This document shows, in pieces, positions 20,747 to 33,135 of a stretch of 64,000 nucleotides of DNA. Origin of the DNA: Citrus sinensis (taxonomy: Eukaryota > Streptophyta > Magnoliopsida > Sapindales > Rutaceae). The DNA lies in NCBI RefSeq assembly GCF_022201045.2, contig NC_068557.1:26761501-26825500 (forward strand), given 5' to 3'. Within the stretch, counting starts at the first letter, position 1. Every line of letters begins with the position of its first letter. The notes under the pieces were generated by a model. It made no database searches. It saw only the letters and a program-made list of their open reading frames with translations, and was not told the origin of the DNA. The translations under genes were made by a program, and so were the position numbers.

Positions 20747-20751
20747 GAAAC

Positions 20752-21234
20752 TAGAGAAAGCCAATGAGATTAAAATATCAAGATCTAACAGAAAAAAATT
20801 AAATAAAAAAACAAGTTTCTCTTCAACAAAAGAATAGAAAATGGATCAATATAGGGTATCATCCTTGCCACTTCAAACCAGTGAGATGAAAAATATATAT
20901 TGAAAGCTGCCCAATTTGTAGAAACAAAAACTTGCTGGAGAAATGGCTTCCATGATTCGAGTACGGTACCAATCTAAAGAAAATGCAATCATAAGGATAA
21001 ATGGATTCACTGCATTTTTTAATTCCCACGTAGGGTATTTTTCACAAATTATTTGTGTAAATCTGTACTAGAGGGATAATGTGTTTGTAGAAAAGATAAT
21101 AATTATTTCTGTTCTGTATCATGCATCTGGTAGCCAGTCAGGTGCTTTAATACGAAGTGATGACAAGAACCCTACAAAGATTGCTATAAAATAATTAATT
21201 TATTAATCCCCCTTCTAAGTTCATATGATATACA
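20752..21234. other. Intergenic; contains a relic of an RLP upstream region
   Basis: About 20931-21010 (GCTTCCATGATTCGAG and following) is recognisably related to RLP-A upstream sequence near 455-510 (GCTGCCACGATTCGAG). The remainder is AT-rich with no gene seen. With the next feature, this marks a fourth, mostly deleted RLP unit. Confidence 0.5.
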
Positions 21235-21690
21235 AACCTTGAATCATTAGACTTGTCTTCCAACAACCTTATAGGAAAATTTCCTTTGCAATTAATAAAT
21301 CTAACATCTCTTTTGTTCTTAAACATGTAGAAGATACCATCTGTCATGACTCAATCCTACAACTCATATCACCACATCTTGTCAATTAAGGTGCGGATCC
21401 ACTTATAAACTCAGTATCTCTCATGTACTTTGTTGATGTGGGATTTACCTAAGGTATTACAGATAAGACACTAGATCAAGTAGAAGAAGATGATGACACT
21501 TCAAGTTGGTTTGATTAGAATGTTGCCACGATAGCTTATGCACCTGGATTGTTGATTGACCTATCTATTGGATGTGTTAGGTAGACTGCTATGGTTTGTG
21601 AATATGTTTGAGAGGAATTAATCCAACTGTCCAAGAATGTGAGATTCAAAAAAGGCAATGGAAAAAGAAATTAATCCGAAAGTGCAAGTG
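21235..21690 (+). pseudogene. C-terminal relic of a fourth RLP gene
   Basis: 21235-21330 matches the last LRRs of RLP-A (NLESLDLSSN-type reading), ending at a stop. After about 140 bp of unrelated sequence the match resumes at about 21480-21690 with an acidic run, the SWFD segment, the transmembrane region and the basic tail, but with in-frame stops and a frameshift (for example TAG right after the TGGTTTGAT stretch). Sequence related to the RLP 3' flank continues to about 21760. All N-terminal LRR coding sequence is missing. Confidence 0.8.
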
Positions 21691-21904
21691 ATGTTCTTTT
21701 GTAACAAGTTTGTCCTTTTGGAATGGCACGGATTAATGTAATTAATATTTACTGACTATTTGATATAGTTTATCTAATGGTCATAAGTACTTATTTAATC
21801 TCATAAGCTCTTATTATAAACTTTATTGTTGTTTGGTTGTTTTTTGGTGAGTTTTTAGAGCTTAAATAAACAATTTTGCTTTTAATAGCAAAAACTCAAT
21901 TTTT

Positions 21905-22170
21905 GGGCTCCCATTTGGGAGTAGAGATTAAAAATTTTTTTTTAAATGTTAAAATATATAATATATTCTCTACTTATTTGACAATCTTATTTTATTCTTT
22001 TTATAACATAATTTAAAAAAATTTGCCTAATAAAATAATTTTATAAAATTTTAATAAAATCTCTTATTGACAACCAAACAACTAAATTTTTTTAGGTAAA
22101 AATTCTATTTGTAAAAGCTCTAATCTCTAATTAAATAAGGTTTACTTGAAAATGTGTACCAAACGGAACC
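21905..22170. mobile_element. MITE-like AT-rich insertion in an RLP 3' flank
   Basis: The RLP 3' flank is interrupted between about 21760 and 22190 relative to RLP-A; the RLP-like flank resumes near 22190. Within the insertion, GGGCTCCCATTTGGGA at the left and GGTTCCGTTTGGTACA (other strand) at the right are weak inverted ends of the GTTTGG type. No clear target duplication was found, so ends are approximate. Confidence 0.35.
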
Positions 22171-23386
22171 TTATGTTAAAATAAATAGTTATGTTGCGTA
22201 AGTACAAATATCAAATTAGTGAGCACTGAGTATAGAAATGTAAAGAGTGGAACTATTTGCACTCCTCTAAAAACACCTCATTAAAAGTACTTGTAAATTG
22301 CACTACTTTTAGTAACATCCGTTTTAATTTGAAAGTAACACTGTGTATTCATAATTTCTTTTTTCTCCAATCCCCGTTGGAAAACAAAAATTATTTTTAA
22401 CTCATAATTCTTTCACTAATTAGCATGAAGCTTTAATACAATTAATAGGAATCATTTTAATTTTTGAATTCCTTTTTTAACTTGCCATTTGCTTTTCGAT
22501 TTCTATCATCATTTAACTTGAAACATAGAAACTCAATAATATATATTCGAGATATTTTTTTCTGTATTTTTTTTATTTTTTTGCATAGGTTCTCAGAATT
22601 TGTAAAATTATAAAAAGAGAGAATTGTTTTGATGGATAAAGATGATGATCATGCCTCGTGATGCAGTGCTTTTTATTTTTATTTTTTTCTTGAAAGACAT
22701 GACGCATTCGAGGGTTGATATTGTAAATTTCAGTGAAAGGGTTTTAAGAGGATTTTGGGGCATAACAATAGTCCAACTCAAAAGTAAACTAGGATTGGTT
22801 TCTCCCTTATGATGCATGCGATGGTAATTACCGTTTGGTGCCAATTTGCGGAATAAAAGGCTGCCACGATTCGAGTTCTGTGTCAATCTAGAAGGAACAC
22901 GATTCACTTGATTTCTTTTGTTCTAATTAAGACTGTTGTCGTTTCACAAACTCAAATTACGCAATACAAAATGCGATGCTTGTCTCCACAGATTTGAATG
23001 ATGATCAGCTTGGTTAAGTAATGTGGGGAGGCCGGCGCGGTCACTATAATTTTACTGTAAAATGCTTATAAGTACAGGAACTGTATTGAGTTTAAATATT
23101 GGCTGATCAAAGACAAGTCTTATACAGTTGACAATTCAGTATCAGCCTTTGTTATTGTCTAATAGTGCTCTCTCTACTGCCAAGTGGCAGCCACCGGCCA
23201 GCCAAACATCAAAAAACTAAAATATTATAAACGGGAGCGGCTTTTGCAGCCAGTTGTACTTCTTCAATTGAAAAGAACAGTGCTTTCAAAATGAAGTTGT
23301 TACATTGGTGGATACGTAACCCTGCTTTATGCCTCTAATTGTCACGCACCTGGATTGAAGCTAATGTCACGGAAATTGGGTTCTAC

Positions 23387-23395
23387 TATTTATAG
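23387..23395 (+). promoter_or_regulatory. Probable TATA box of RLP-C
   Basis: TATTTATAG in the same context and at the same distance from the start codon as in RLP-A. Predicted from sequence only. Confidence 0.5.
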
Positions 23396-23467
23396 TGACC
23401 CGACGATATTCATCTTGTACTCAAAATAAAATCAAATTTGCTCCAAATAATAATTTGTTACAGAAAA

Positions 23468-26422
23468 ATGAGATGGTTAACGTGGTCTTATCATTTCTTG
23501 CGTCTTCAATTATTGCTTTTGCATACTCAGAGTTATGCAAAACAGTGTCCTCAGGAACAGAGTTTGGCACTGCTCCAGTTTAAGCAACTCTTTTCCTTCA
23601 ACCGTTATTATTTTGGCCGTTGCCGTGCATACCCAAAAACGATGTCCTGGAAATGGGGTACTGATTGCTGCTCGTGGGAGGGAGTAACATGTGATATGGC
23701 CACAGGTGATGTCATTAGCCTTGACCTTAGCTGCAGTGGGCTTTACGGCAGTATCCCTTCCAACACAAGTCTCTTTGACCTTGTTCACCTACAAAAGCTC
23801 AACCTTGCTAACAACGATTTCAATCTCTCTCTGATTTCTTCCGGTTTTAGCCGTTTCCTTAATCTGACACACTTTAACCTCTCTTATTCCAACTTTGAGG
23901 GTTCAATTCCTTCTGAAATATCCCGCTTGAGTAAGTTAGTTTCACTTGACCTCTCTACCTATACTACACTGAGGCTTGAAAACCCGGTTATGGAAGCATT
24001 AGTTCAAAATGTGACCAAGTTACAACTACTCTTTCTTGATTATGTAGACATGTTTACCGTAGTACCAGGTACCTTGAAAAATCTTTCTTCCTCTCTGACA
24101 TCTCTAAGTCTCTCTTATTGTAGAATCCAAGGTGAATTTCCCGAGAACATCTTCCGCCTGCCAAACATACAGATGGTTCGTTTAAAATTCAATTTAAATC
24201 TGTCTGGTGTCTTTCCCAGGTCCAACTGGACAAGCCCCTTAAGGTATTTGGATGTCTCTGGCGCAAGGTACTCCGGACAGTTACCTGATTCAATCTGCAA
24301 CCTGAGGCACTTGCGAGAATTGCATCTTTCCCAATGCAACTTTTATGGATTTCTTCCTGCATCACTAGGTAATGTTACACAACTTGCTGTTTTGTCCCTC
24401 TCCTCTAACAGTTTTAGTGGTCATATCCCACCATCTCTTTCAAATCTTCACCAGCTAACCGATGTAGATCTTGGAAGCAACAGTTTTGATGGTCAATTCC
24501 CAGATATTATGAATCTAACCAGAGTTACAGATTTAGACATCTCAAATAATCAACTTACCGGTTCAATTCCTTCCCATGGAAGTGGGCTTCAAAATTTAGC
24601 ATTTCTCAGATTAGATAATAACACCCTCAGTGGGACAATACCATCTTGGTTATTCTCTCTTCCATTATTGCGGTATATGGACCTCAGTGATAACCAACTA
24701 ACTGGCCATCTTGATGCATTTCCAAGTAAATCATTGCGAAATCTCTATTTGACTAACAATAGGTTGCATGGCTCAATTCCAAGTTCAATATTTGAACTTG
24801 CAAATTTGACTGATCTCAGTCTTGCTTCAAACAACTTCAGTGGTATCGTAGAGCCTTATATGTTTGCAAAGCTCGTTAACCTCAAAATCCTCGAACTCTC
24901 TCACAACAGTCTATCATTTGGCACCACATCCAAAGTCAACTCTTCTTTTCCCCAAATTTTCTATCTGAGTTTATCTGCTTGCAACATTAGTGCATTCCCA
25001 AGCTTCTTAAGATCTCTTGAATTAGCATATTTGGACCTTTCTGAGAACAATATCGATGGTCAGATACCAAACTGGATGTGGGAGGTTGGAAAGGATACTT
25101 TGAGTTATCTAGATCTTTCCCACAACTTCATAACTGAAATGAAGCAGATTCCTTGGAAGAACCTTAAGTATCTTAAGCTTCAATCCAACTTACTACAAGG
25201 ACCACTTCCAGTTCCTCCACCTCGCTTGCAATTCCTTTTGGCCTCGAACAATCAATTCACAGGAGAGATTATTCAATCGATCTGCAGTAGTAGTACCCTT
25301 GAAGTTCTTGATCTTTCCGATAACGGGTTCAGTGGCACTATTCCAGAGTGCATCAGAAACTTTAGCGTGTTGGATCTGCGGAATAATAGACTCAATGGAA
25401 CCATTCCTGAAGCATTTGCAGAAGCCAATTTGCTAAGGACTCTTAACTTGAACAACAATGAACTGGAAGGACCGGTCCCTAAGTCCTTGGTCAATTGTAC
25501 TAAGCTTGAAGTTCTAGATATCGGGAACAACAAGGTAACAGATGTTTTCCCATACTGGTTGGGAAATCTTCCAGAGCTCCAGGTTCTTGTTCTCCGTTCC
25601 AATAAATTTCACAGCTCTATGAGGGAGTTTGAAGCCAAGCAATCATTTCCTAAGTTGAGAATCATTGATCTCTCACACAACAATTTTACTGGTCCTTTGC
25701 CAGCAAGGTTTTTTGAAAATCTAAATGGGATGAGGAATGTTGGTGAAACTGAAAGGAAATTGCAATACGTGGGTGAAACTTTTTATCAGGATTCTGTAGT
25801 GGTGACACTTAAAGGAGCTGAGATCGAACTGCAGAAGATTCTCACTGTTTTCACAACCATTGACTTATCAAGCAATGATTTTCATGGGGAGATTCCTGAA
25901 GTAATTGGAAACCTTCTTTCACTTCGACTCCTCAATCTTTCTCACAACCACCTTACAGTGCGTATTCCATTTTCGCTGGGAAATTTGATAAACCTTGAAT
26001 CGTTAGACCTGTCTTCAAACGACCTTTCTGGAAAAATTCCAATGCAGTTGACAAGTCTAACATACCTTTCAGTCTTAAACCTTTCCTACAACCAACTTGA
26101 AGGACCTATACCTCAAGGACCCCAATTTAGTACATTTCAAAACCATTCATATATTGGCAACTTGGGGTTGTGTGGATTCCCATTGACAAAACAATGTGGC
26201 AAAGATGACCCACCAGAACTAGTGCCAACAACTTCAAGCTGGTTTGATTGGAAAGTTGCCAAGATGGGTTATGGATCTGGATTGGTGATTGGCCTGTCTA
26301 TTGGGTACATGGTTTTTGTAACAGGAAGACCACTATGGTTTGTGAAGATGTTTGAGAAGAAGCAATCCAAGAAGAGGGTGAGAACAAGGCCGATCAGAAG
26401 AGGCAGAGGAAGAAGAAATTAA
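23468..26422 (+). CDS. LRR receptor-like protein, Cf-9/RLP type (RLP-C)
   Basis: Intronless, 984 aa, same domain plan as RLP-A: signal peptide, cysteine-paired N-cap, LRR array, island, LRRs, transmembrane helix, basic tail. Residues 1-257 are identical to RLP-A. By hand count about 34 replacements and one codon deletion (in the SLKELAY region, where RLP-C lacks the Lys) follow, about 20 of them before residue 530, many in solvent-facing positions of LRR beta-strands. RLP-C keeps consensus residues where RLP-A differs, such as LDLSDNG against LGLSDNG. A different ligand range from RLP-A is possible but unproven. Both reading frames are fully open, so both are probably functional. Confidence 0.93.
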   Translation: MRWLTWSYHFLRLQLLLLHTQSYAKQCPQEQSLALLQFKQLFSFNRYYFGRCRAYPKTMSWKWGTDCCSWEGVTCDMATGDVISLDLSCSGLYGSIPSNTSLFDLVHLQKLNLANNDFNLSLISSGFSRFLNLTHFNLSYSNFEGSIPSEISRLSKLVSLDLSTYTTLRLENPVMEALVQNVTKLQLLFLDYVDMFTVVPGTLKNLSSSLTSLSLSYCRIQGEFPENIFRLPNIQMVRLKFNLNLSGVFPRSNWTSPLRYLDVSGARYSGQLPDSICNLRHLRELHLSQCNFYGFLPASLGNVTQLAVLSLSSNSFSGHIPPSLSNLHQLTDVDLGSNSFDGQFPDIMNLTRVTDLDISNNQLTGSIPSHGSGLQNLAFLRLDNNTLSGTIPSWLFSLPLLRYMDLSDNQLTGHLDAFPSKSLRNLYLTNNRLHGSIPSSIFELANLTDLSLASNNFSGIVEPYMFAKLVNLKILELSHNSLSFGTTSKVNSSFPQIFYLSLSACNISAFPSFLRSLELAYLDLSENNIDGQIPNWMWEVGKDTLSYLDLSHNFITEMKQIPWKNLKYLKLQSNLLQGPLPVPPPRLQFLLASNNQFTGEIIQSICSSSTLEVLDLSDNGFSGTIPECIRNFSVLDLRNNRLNGTIPEAFAEANLLRTLNLNNNELEGPVPKSLVNCTKLEVLDIGNNKVTDVFPYWLGNLPELQVLVLRSNKFHSSMREFEAKQSFPKLRIIDLSHNNFTGPLPARFFENLNGMRNVGETERKLQYVGETFYQDSVVVTLKGAEIELQKILTVFTTIDLSSNDFHGEIPEVIGNLLSLRLLNLSHNHLTVRIPFSLGNLINLESLDLSSNDLSGKIPMQLTSLTYLSVLNLSYNQLEGPIPQGPQFSTFQNHSYIGNLGLCGFPLTKQCGKDDPPELVPTTSSWFDWKVAKMGYGSGLVIGLSIGYMVFVTGRPLWFVKMFEKKQSKKRVRTRPIRRGRGRRN

Positions 26423-26695
26423 CAAGTCGGTGCAAGTGATGGTCTTTGTTTTTATTTTGTCCAATGCAATTGTACGAATTAATGTAATTGATATTTTATG
26501 GTGAAATAAATAGTTCTGTCGCGTGAGTAAGAAAAATGAAAATTTGTAAAATCAGCGAGCACTCTCTTGCAATAGAGGAAGCACCCGTGTCAATTATCAA
26601 GTGAAGTCATTATTATTATTATTTTAAATGATAAAGTGCGCTGGTTAGCATTAGAGACCAAATCCTTGTGAGAGTCTCACTTTGCGAGCTCCAAA

Positions 26696-27336
26696 GAGGA
26701 GGTTTTGTCCCTTATTAAGGATAATCAAACAATTAAAAGAAAACGAATGATTAAGATCTCAGTTGCTCAAGAAATTTGCTTATAAATACTCAGAAGAAAT
26801 AGTAAATGAAGATGCATGTATACATGAGCCTGCAGATAGAGGGGGAAACATCACGGCAGCGCTAAATGCCTAACCGTTTTTTGTTTATTTTTATATGGAA
26901 TTATTACTCAATAAACATGCTATCGGTGGCATTTTGAAATCTTGAAAAACACTAAATTCAAAAAGTATCTTTGTTTACATGAAATCTAAAAACATCGTTT
27001 CAAAAACAATGACAGACGAGCTTAAAATAATTTTCTGATTCTGTGTTATGATAAATTAAAGCATACAGAGTTTGTTTGATGTAACAAATATTGCCTCAAC
27101 ATATTCTTAATTCATTCTCGATAACACCAAGAAATAACTTCTAAAAGTTTCAAAACACAACGGTATTTCAGCTTTACTCAAATGTACAACTGTCCACACT
27201 GTCTTTTGCAGATTCTAGGTCTAAATTATCCTAGCTAAAGCGAAAATAGTACTTCATATCTCCCTGCTTCATAGATGGAAAATAGCAGCAGAAGAAAAGG
27301 GGAAAGAAGTTCGAAGTCCACGTGTATTTCAAATTT
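26696..27336. other. Intergenic between RLP-C and HINT2
   Basis: Convergent 3' ends (RLP-C plus, HINT2 minus). AT-rich; no gene or repeat recognised. The right part probably includes the HINT2 3' UTR. Confidence 0.5.
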
Positions 27337-29484
<2,148 letters not shown>

Positions 29485-29614
29485 TTTCTCTCGATGACAG
29501 TTTGGTGGTCTGTGCAGAGTCAGTAGTTTCTCCTTTTTATATATGCCCGCCAGCCAAATATCTATTTATTTTTCTATCAATAATATCTCTTTTTTCTTTT
29601 TTTTTGTGATAAGT

Positions 29615-30402
29615 TATCAATAATATCAAGGGTAAAAATTTATTTAGTCTTTATATCACGAGATAAGTGTTTATTTAATTCTTATATTTTTTAAAACATT
29701 TTAAAATATTTTTATTAATAAATATCGACACTCATATTATTATTTTTTATTTTTTTAATTTATTTTTATAATATTACACTCTTACAATAATATTTTTTTT
29801 ATATTAATAAAAAATTAAATTATTAAATTAAACTTAAAAATAAAATAAAAATAATAAAAGTATATATTAATTTTTATAGAAGCTCACGTATGTCTAAAAA
29901 TTAATATTATAAAAAATTACATTATTTATTTTTAAAAAAAATTAATATTTTAACTCAAGAGAGTGTTTCATAAAAATTAATATATATATATATTTGGTGT
30001 TAAACTAATAATTTTTTTTAATAATATCTAAAAAATTATTATAATAAGATAATATTATAAAAATAAATTAAAAGGAACAAAAGATAATGTCAAGATTGTT
30101 AATAATTTAATGATAAAAATAATTTGAGGTATTTTAAAAAATATAAAGACTAAACGGACACTAACTTCAAAATATAAGAACAAATTTTTACCTTAATATT
30201 AATAATGTTATTTTTTTAAGGTATTTTAAAAAATATAAAGACTAAACGGACACTAACTTCAAAATATAAGAACAAATTTCCACCTTAATATTAATAATGT
30301 TATTTTTTTGAGGTATTTTAAAAAATATAAAGACTAAACGGACACTAACTTTAAAATATAAGAACAAATTTTCACTTTAATATTAATAATGTTATTTTTT
30401 TT
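29615..30402. mobile_element. AT-rich terminal-inverted-repeat element
   Basis: The left end (about 29620-29700: GGTAAAAATTTATTTAGTCT...) is the imperfect reverse complement of the repeat units at the right (30127-30402: ...AAGACTAAACGGACAC...CAAATTTTTACC). The interior is very AT-rich and has no coding potential. The target duplication is unclear, so boundaries are approximate. Confidence 0.5.
30127..30402. repeat. 92-bp tandem repeat, 3 copies
   Basis: AGGTATTTTAAAAAATATAA starts at 30127, 30219 and 30311, exactly 92 bp apart. The three units are nearly identical. They form the right arm of the inverted-repeat element, so one arm appears to have been triplicated. Confidence 0.92.
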
Positions 30403-30570
30403 TTAAATTAAATTTTGGGCGGTTGTGATGAATAAAGATGGAGACGTTATATTTGATGGTCCTGATCGCGTCCAATCATCATCACATTGTCCTTTTTCGA
30501 CTCTTATCATGTCTATCTACGAAAAGAGAAACGACAGGTAATGATAAATTAAAGAAGTTTGACAAAAAAA

Positions 30571-31883
30571 ATGGCAAATTTTGTGGTACAACTGCCAAAG
30601 ACAAACAGCTTCAACTTGAAGCGGTTCTGCGTTTCTGCTTCTTCAAATGGGAATCCTCCGGGTAGCTCTGAAAGCAGGGGCAGTGGGCCAGTGATACTGG
30701 AACTTCCGCTTGATAAAATCAGGAGGCCATTGATGAGAACCAGAGCTAATGATCAAAACAAAGTCAAGGAACTCATGGACAGCATTCAACAAATTGGCCT
30801 TCAAGTACCCGTAAGAACGAACACCCCCCCCCCCCCGGGCGGTAAATTTAATTATTTTGGTCGAAATATTCAGCTTAGCTAAGTACTGTCTACCGATGAT
30901 AATTTAATTATAAGTATATTTTAACTTATATAGCTGCACTAACAACATTTCCATTTTGATAATTTTAGAAAAATAAGAAATCTAAAATTAGTTAAGAACA
31001 TGCATATAATATTGTGTTAACTTGCAATGAGTACTCCGATGTCATGAGACCAAAACCGAATAAAATAAAACGAGATTGATTTGAAATTGATTGAGATTTG
31101 AGGCAGAATGAGATGTTGGGTATTGATCCGACACCATTAGCATGGACCCAAAAACTCAAGTTCTTAAGCAAAATCCCAATGTTAGTAATAAAGACAATTC
31201 GGCATAGAGTGTGGAGTAGATAGAAATGTTAGGCATTTTAGCGTCATTAGTAGGGCCAACACCAACACCAAAAGTTAACCGCTACCAGTGCTAGCATATC
31301 CTCGGGCACCACCATCATTGTTGCTGCAAATGCCAGTAGTTCATCGCTTGGTTAAACTCTGTTATTTGACTCTTTCCTTTTCTTTTCCTTTGCTTGTTTA
31401 TGTTGACTTGTTATATAAAAATTGATGCAGATTGATGTCATCGAGGTTGATGGAAATTACTATGGTATGTGCTCATTTATACTTTCTGCTTATGGTCTTC
31501 CTAGTTAGTAGTTACTTCATGTGTCTTCTTTTCAACTTTTGGGTTCTTGTGAGTGTTGTCACCAAAGGACAAAGGGAAAGAGGTAAAAGAAGCACAAGAA
31601 CTCCTTCAGAGACTAAATACAGCTAATATCATAATCTTTCATGTTTTCTCCAAGGATGGTGATCGTTGATTGTTCCTTCCTTTTTTTTTTTTACCTCTTA
31701 GGTTTTTCTGGGTGTCACCGGTATGAGGCTCACCAGCGCCTTGGGCTTCCAACAATCCGTTGTAAAGTTCGTCGTGGAACAAAAGAAACTTTGAGGTATG
31801 CTTTGCTCAGAAATGTCTCTACTCCTCTAGTATATACCTGTAATATCAGTTGATGTTCATCTTGCAGGCATCACCTACGCTAA
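30571..31883 (+). CDS. SRX: Sulfiredoxin, organellar
   Basis: Four exons with GT-AG introns: 30571-30810, 31431-31464, 31702-31795, 31868-31883, giving 127 aa. Sulfiredoxin reduces over-oxidised 2-Cys peroxiredoxin (cysteine sulfinic acid) using ATP; in plants it acts in plastids and mitochondria (family knowledge). Seen here: a Ser/Asn-rich basic N-terminus like a transit peptide (about 1-40), the KIRRPLMRTR and VKELMDSIQQIGLQVP segments, VIEVDGNYYGFSGCHRYEAH with the catalytic Cys at 96, and the conserved end GTKETLRHHLR. Length is close to Arabidopsis SRX (about 125 aa). The ATG at 30571 was chosen because it yields MANF-, as in known SRX proteins; no better start lies upstream. Intron 1 carries a C-run (30824-30836) a few bases after the donor. 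Confidence 0.94.
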
Positions 31884-32455
31884 GTTTCAGCAAGTTCCTT
31901 TTCAAAGTGAACTTGCAGCTTCACCAACTACCAGCTACTGTATTTGATCTTATTACAAAGGATTGGACTAACCTACATATATTTGTAAAGGCTGTAGTAA
32001 TATATATAAAGAAACTTGCTCAGATGTATAGATCTATTAATGATGACATGTGCTATTACTTTGCGAGTATCAAATAAAAATCAACTATTGTTGTTGGTGA
32101 TCTACAGATTTCTATTCTTATCCATCCACCTATGTACCGACCTGGGGATTCACTACCATATAGATCATGCTTCAAATTTTGCTGTTTGAAGTTTACAATT
32201 TGTGCTGGATATTTCAATTGTGTTGGACACTTCACGTTTAAGTTCTCAATTGCGTTAGTTTTCAAGTTAAATTTCAACTTTCAGTTTCAAGTTTTGTGCA
32301 AGAAACTTCAGATTGTGTCCAGAGTTTTCGTCCTTACAAAATCTGTATATTACCCTTTGAACGGATCACTTGTCTTGTGACGGATAGGGTCGTCCGTTTC
32401 CAAAAAATGACACCACATCTTCAAATCATTTCTGTTTGAGAAACTCGATGCAATC

Positions 32456-32728
32456 GGATGCGTTTGGAATTGAGGTGCTGTAGCTTAAAAGCTACAGCTG
32501 CTGTGAAAAAAAAACTGTAATTATGAAATAAAAGTTAATAATATATAGTAAATATAAATTTTAAATAATAATTTTATCAAAATTATTAAAGATATAATAA
32601 ATTTTATATTATATAAGTGAAAAATTATATCAACATAATTTAAAAACTACAGCAGTTAGTGTTTACCAAACACTTTAGTACTGTAGCTTTTAAGCTACAG
32701 CTGTCCAACCTCAATCCCAAACGCACCC
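32456..32728. mobile_element. MITE with long imperfect inverted repeats, about 273 bp
   Basis: The left end reads GATGCGTTTGGAATTGAGGT, then GCTGTAGCTTAAAAGCTACA. The right end on the other strand reads GGGTGCGTTTGGGATTGAGG, then the same GCTGTAGCTTAAAAGCTACA. The inner AGCTTAAAAGCT is itself palindromic. The middle is AT-rich. No unambiguous target duplication, so the superfamily is not assigned. Confidence 0.8.
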
Positions 32729-32889
32729 GAAATGTCGAAAATAAAGATGGTCTGCTTTTATGCATGAATCGTTCCCACTTCCGAGTTCAATTCTTCTCTT
32801 TATTTTAGCCGTTATTTGTACGTACACCACAAGTTCGTTTTCTCCTACTAGAGAGAAAATTTTCCAGTTTCCAGAAGTGTGTGCCTCTC

Positions 32890-32941
32890 CTAAATTTCCT
32901 CGATGCCAGCCATTGCCATAACAGACATCGAGGAAATTTAG
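32890..32941. other. Perfect 16-bp inverted repeat (hairpin), 20-base loop
   Basis: CTAAATTTCCTCGATG at 32890-32905 is exactly complementary to CATCGAGGAAATTTAG at 32926-32941. It lies about 200 bp beyond the NAP1 stop codon and may fall inside the NAP1 3' UTR. The stem is too short for a typical plant miRNA precursor. Confidence 0.85.
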
Positions 32942-33135
32942 CTCAGAAACTTTCATATGCTTTTAACGAGCTTTGATTTCATATGCTTAACTTGGGCATA
33001 ATTACTGATGAACAGCCTCAATATAAACGAGATAATTGACATTAACTTACAGGATCGTAGCTGTTACAAATGGAGGGTGTGAAGTACACATCTAAATACA
33101 TTTAGCCAAAATTTGGATGCCCAGCCAGCATTGTT

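Larger units (their letters stand above)
22411..26695 (+). repeat. Segmental duplication, copy 2 (contains RLP-C)
   Basis: Direct repeat of 1-4296, including promoter, coding region and about 270 bp of 3' flank. The sequences diverge abruptly after GCTCCAAA at about 26695. At the left the window start prevents seeing how far copy 1 extends. Confidence 0.95.
29485..30570. other. Divergent intergenic region between HINT2 and SRX
   Basis: Contains both 5' flanks. Most of it is filled by an AT-rich inverted-repeat element and a 92-bp tandem repeat. No core promoter motif could be assigned with confidence. Confidence 0.6.
31884..33135. other. Tail-to-tail intergenic region between SRX and NAP1
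   Basis: Includes the SRX 3' UTR on the left and the NAP1 3' UTR on the right. Also contains a MITE (32456-32728) and a perfect hairpin (32890-32941). No further gene supported. Confidence 0.6.

Noticed and set aside
30438..30570. Possible longer SRX N-terminus, or a separate small gene, starting at 30438 or 30559
   Set aside because: The 30438 frame is different from SRX and overlaps it out of phase; the codons before 30571 add a lysine-rich stretch not seen in SRX proteins, whose start is MAN-.
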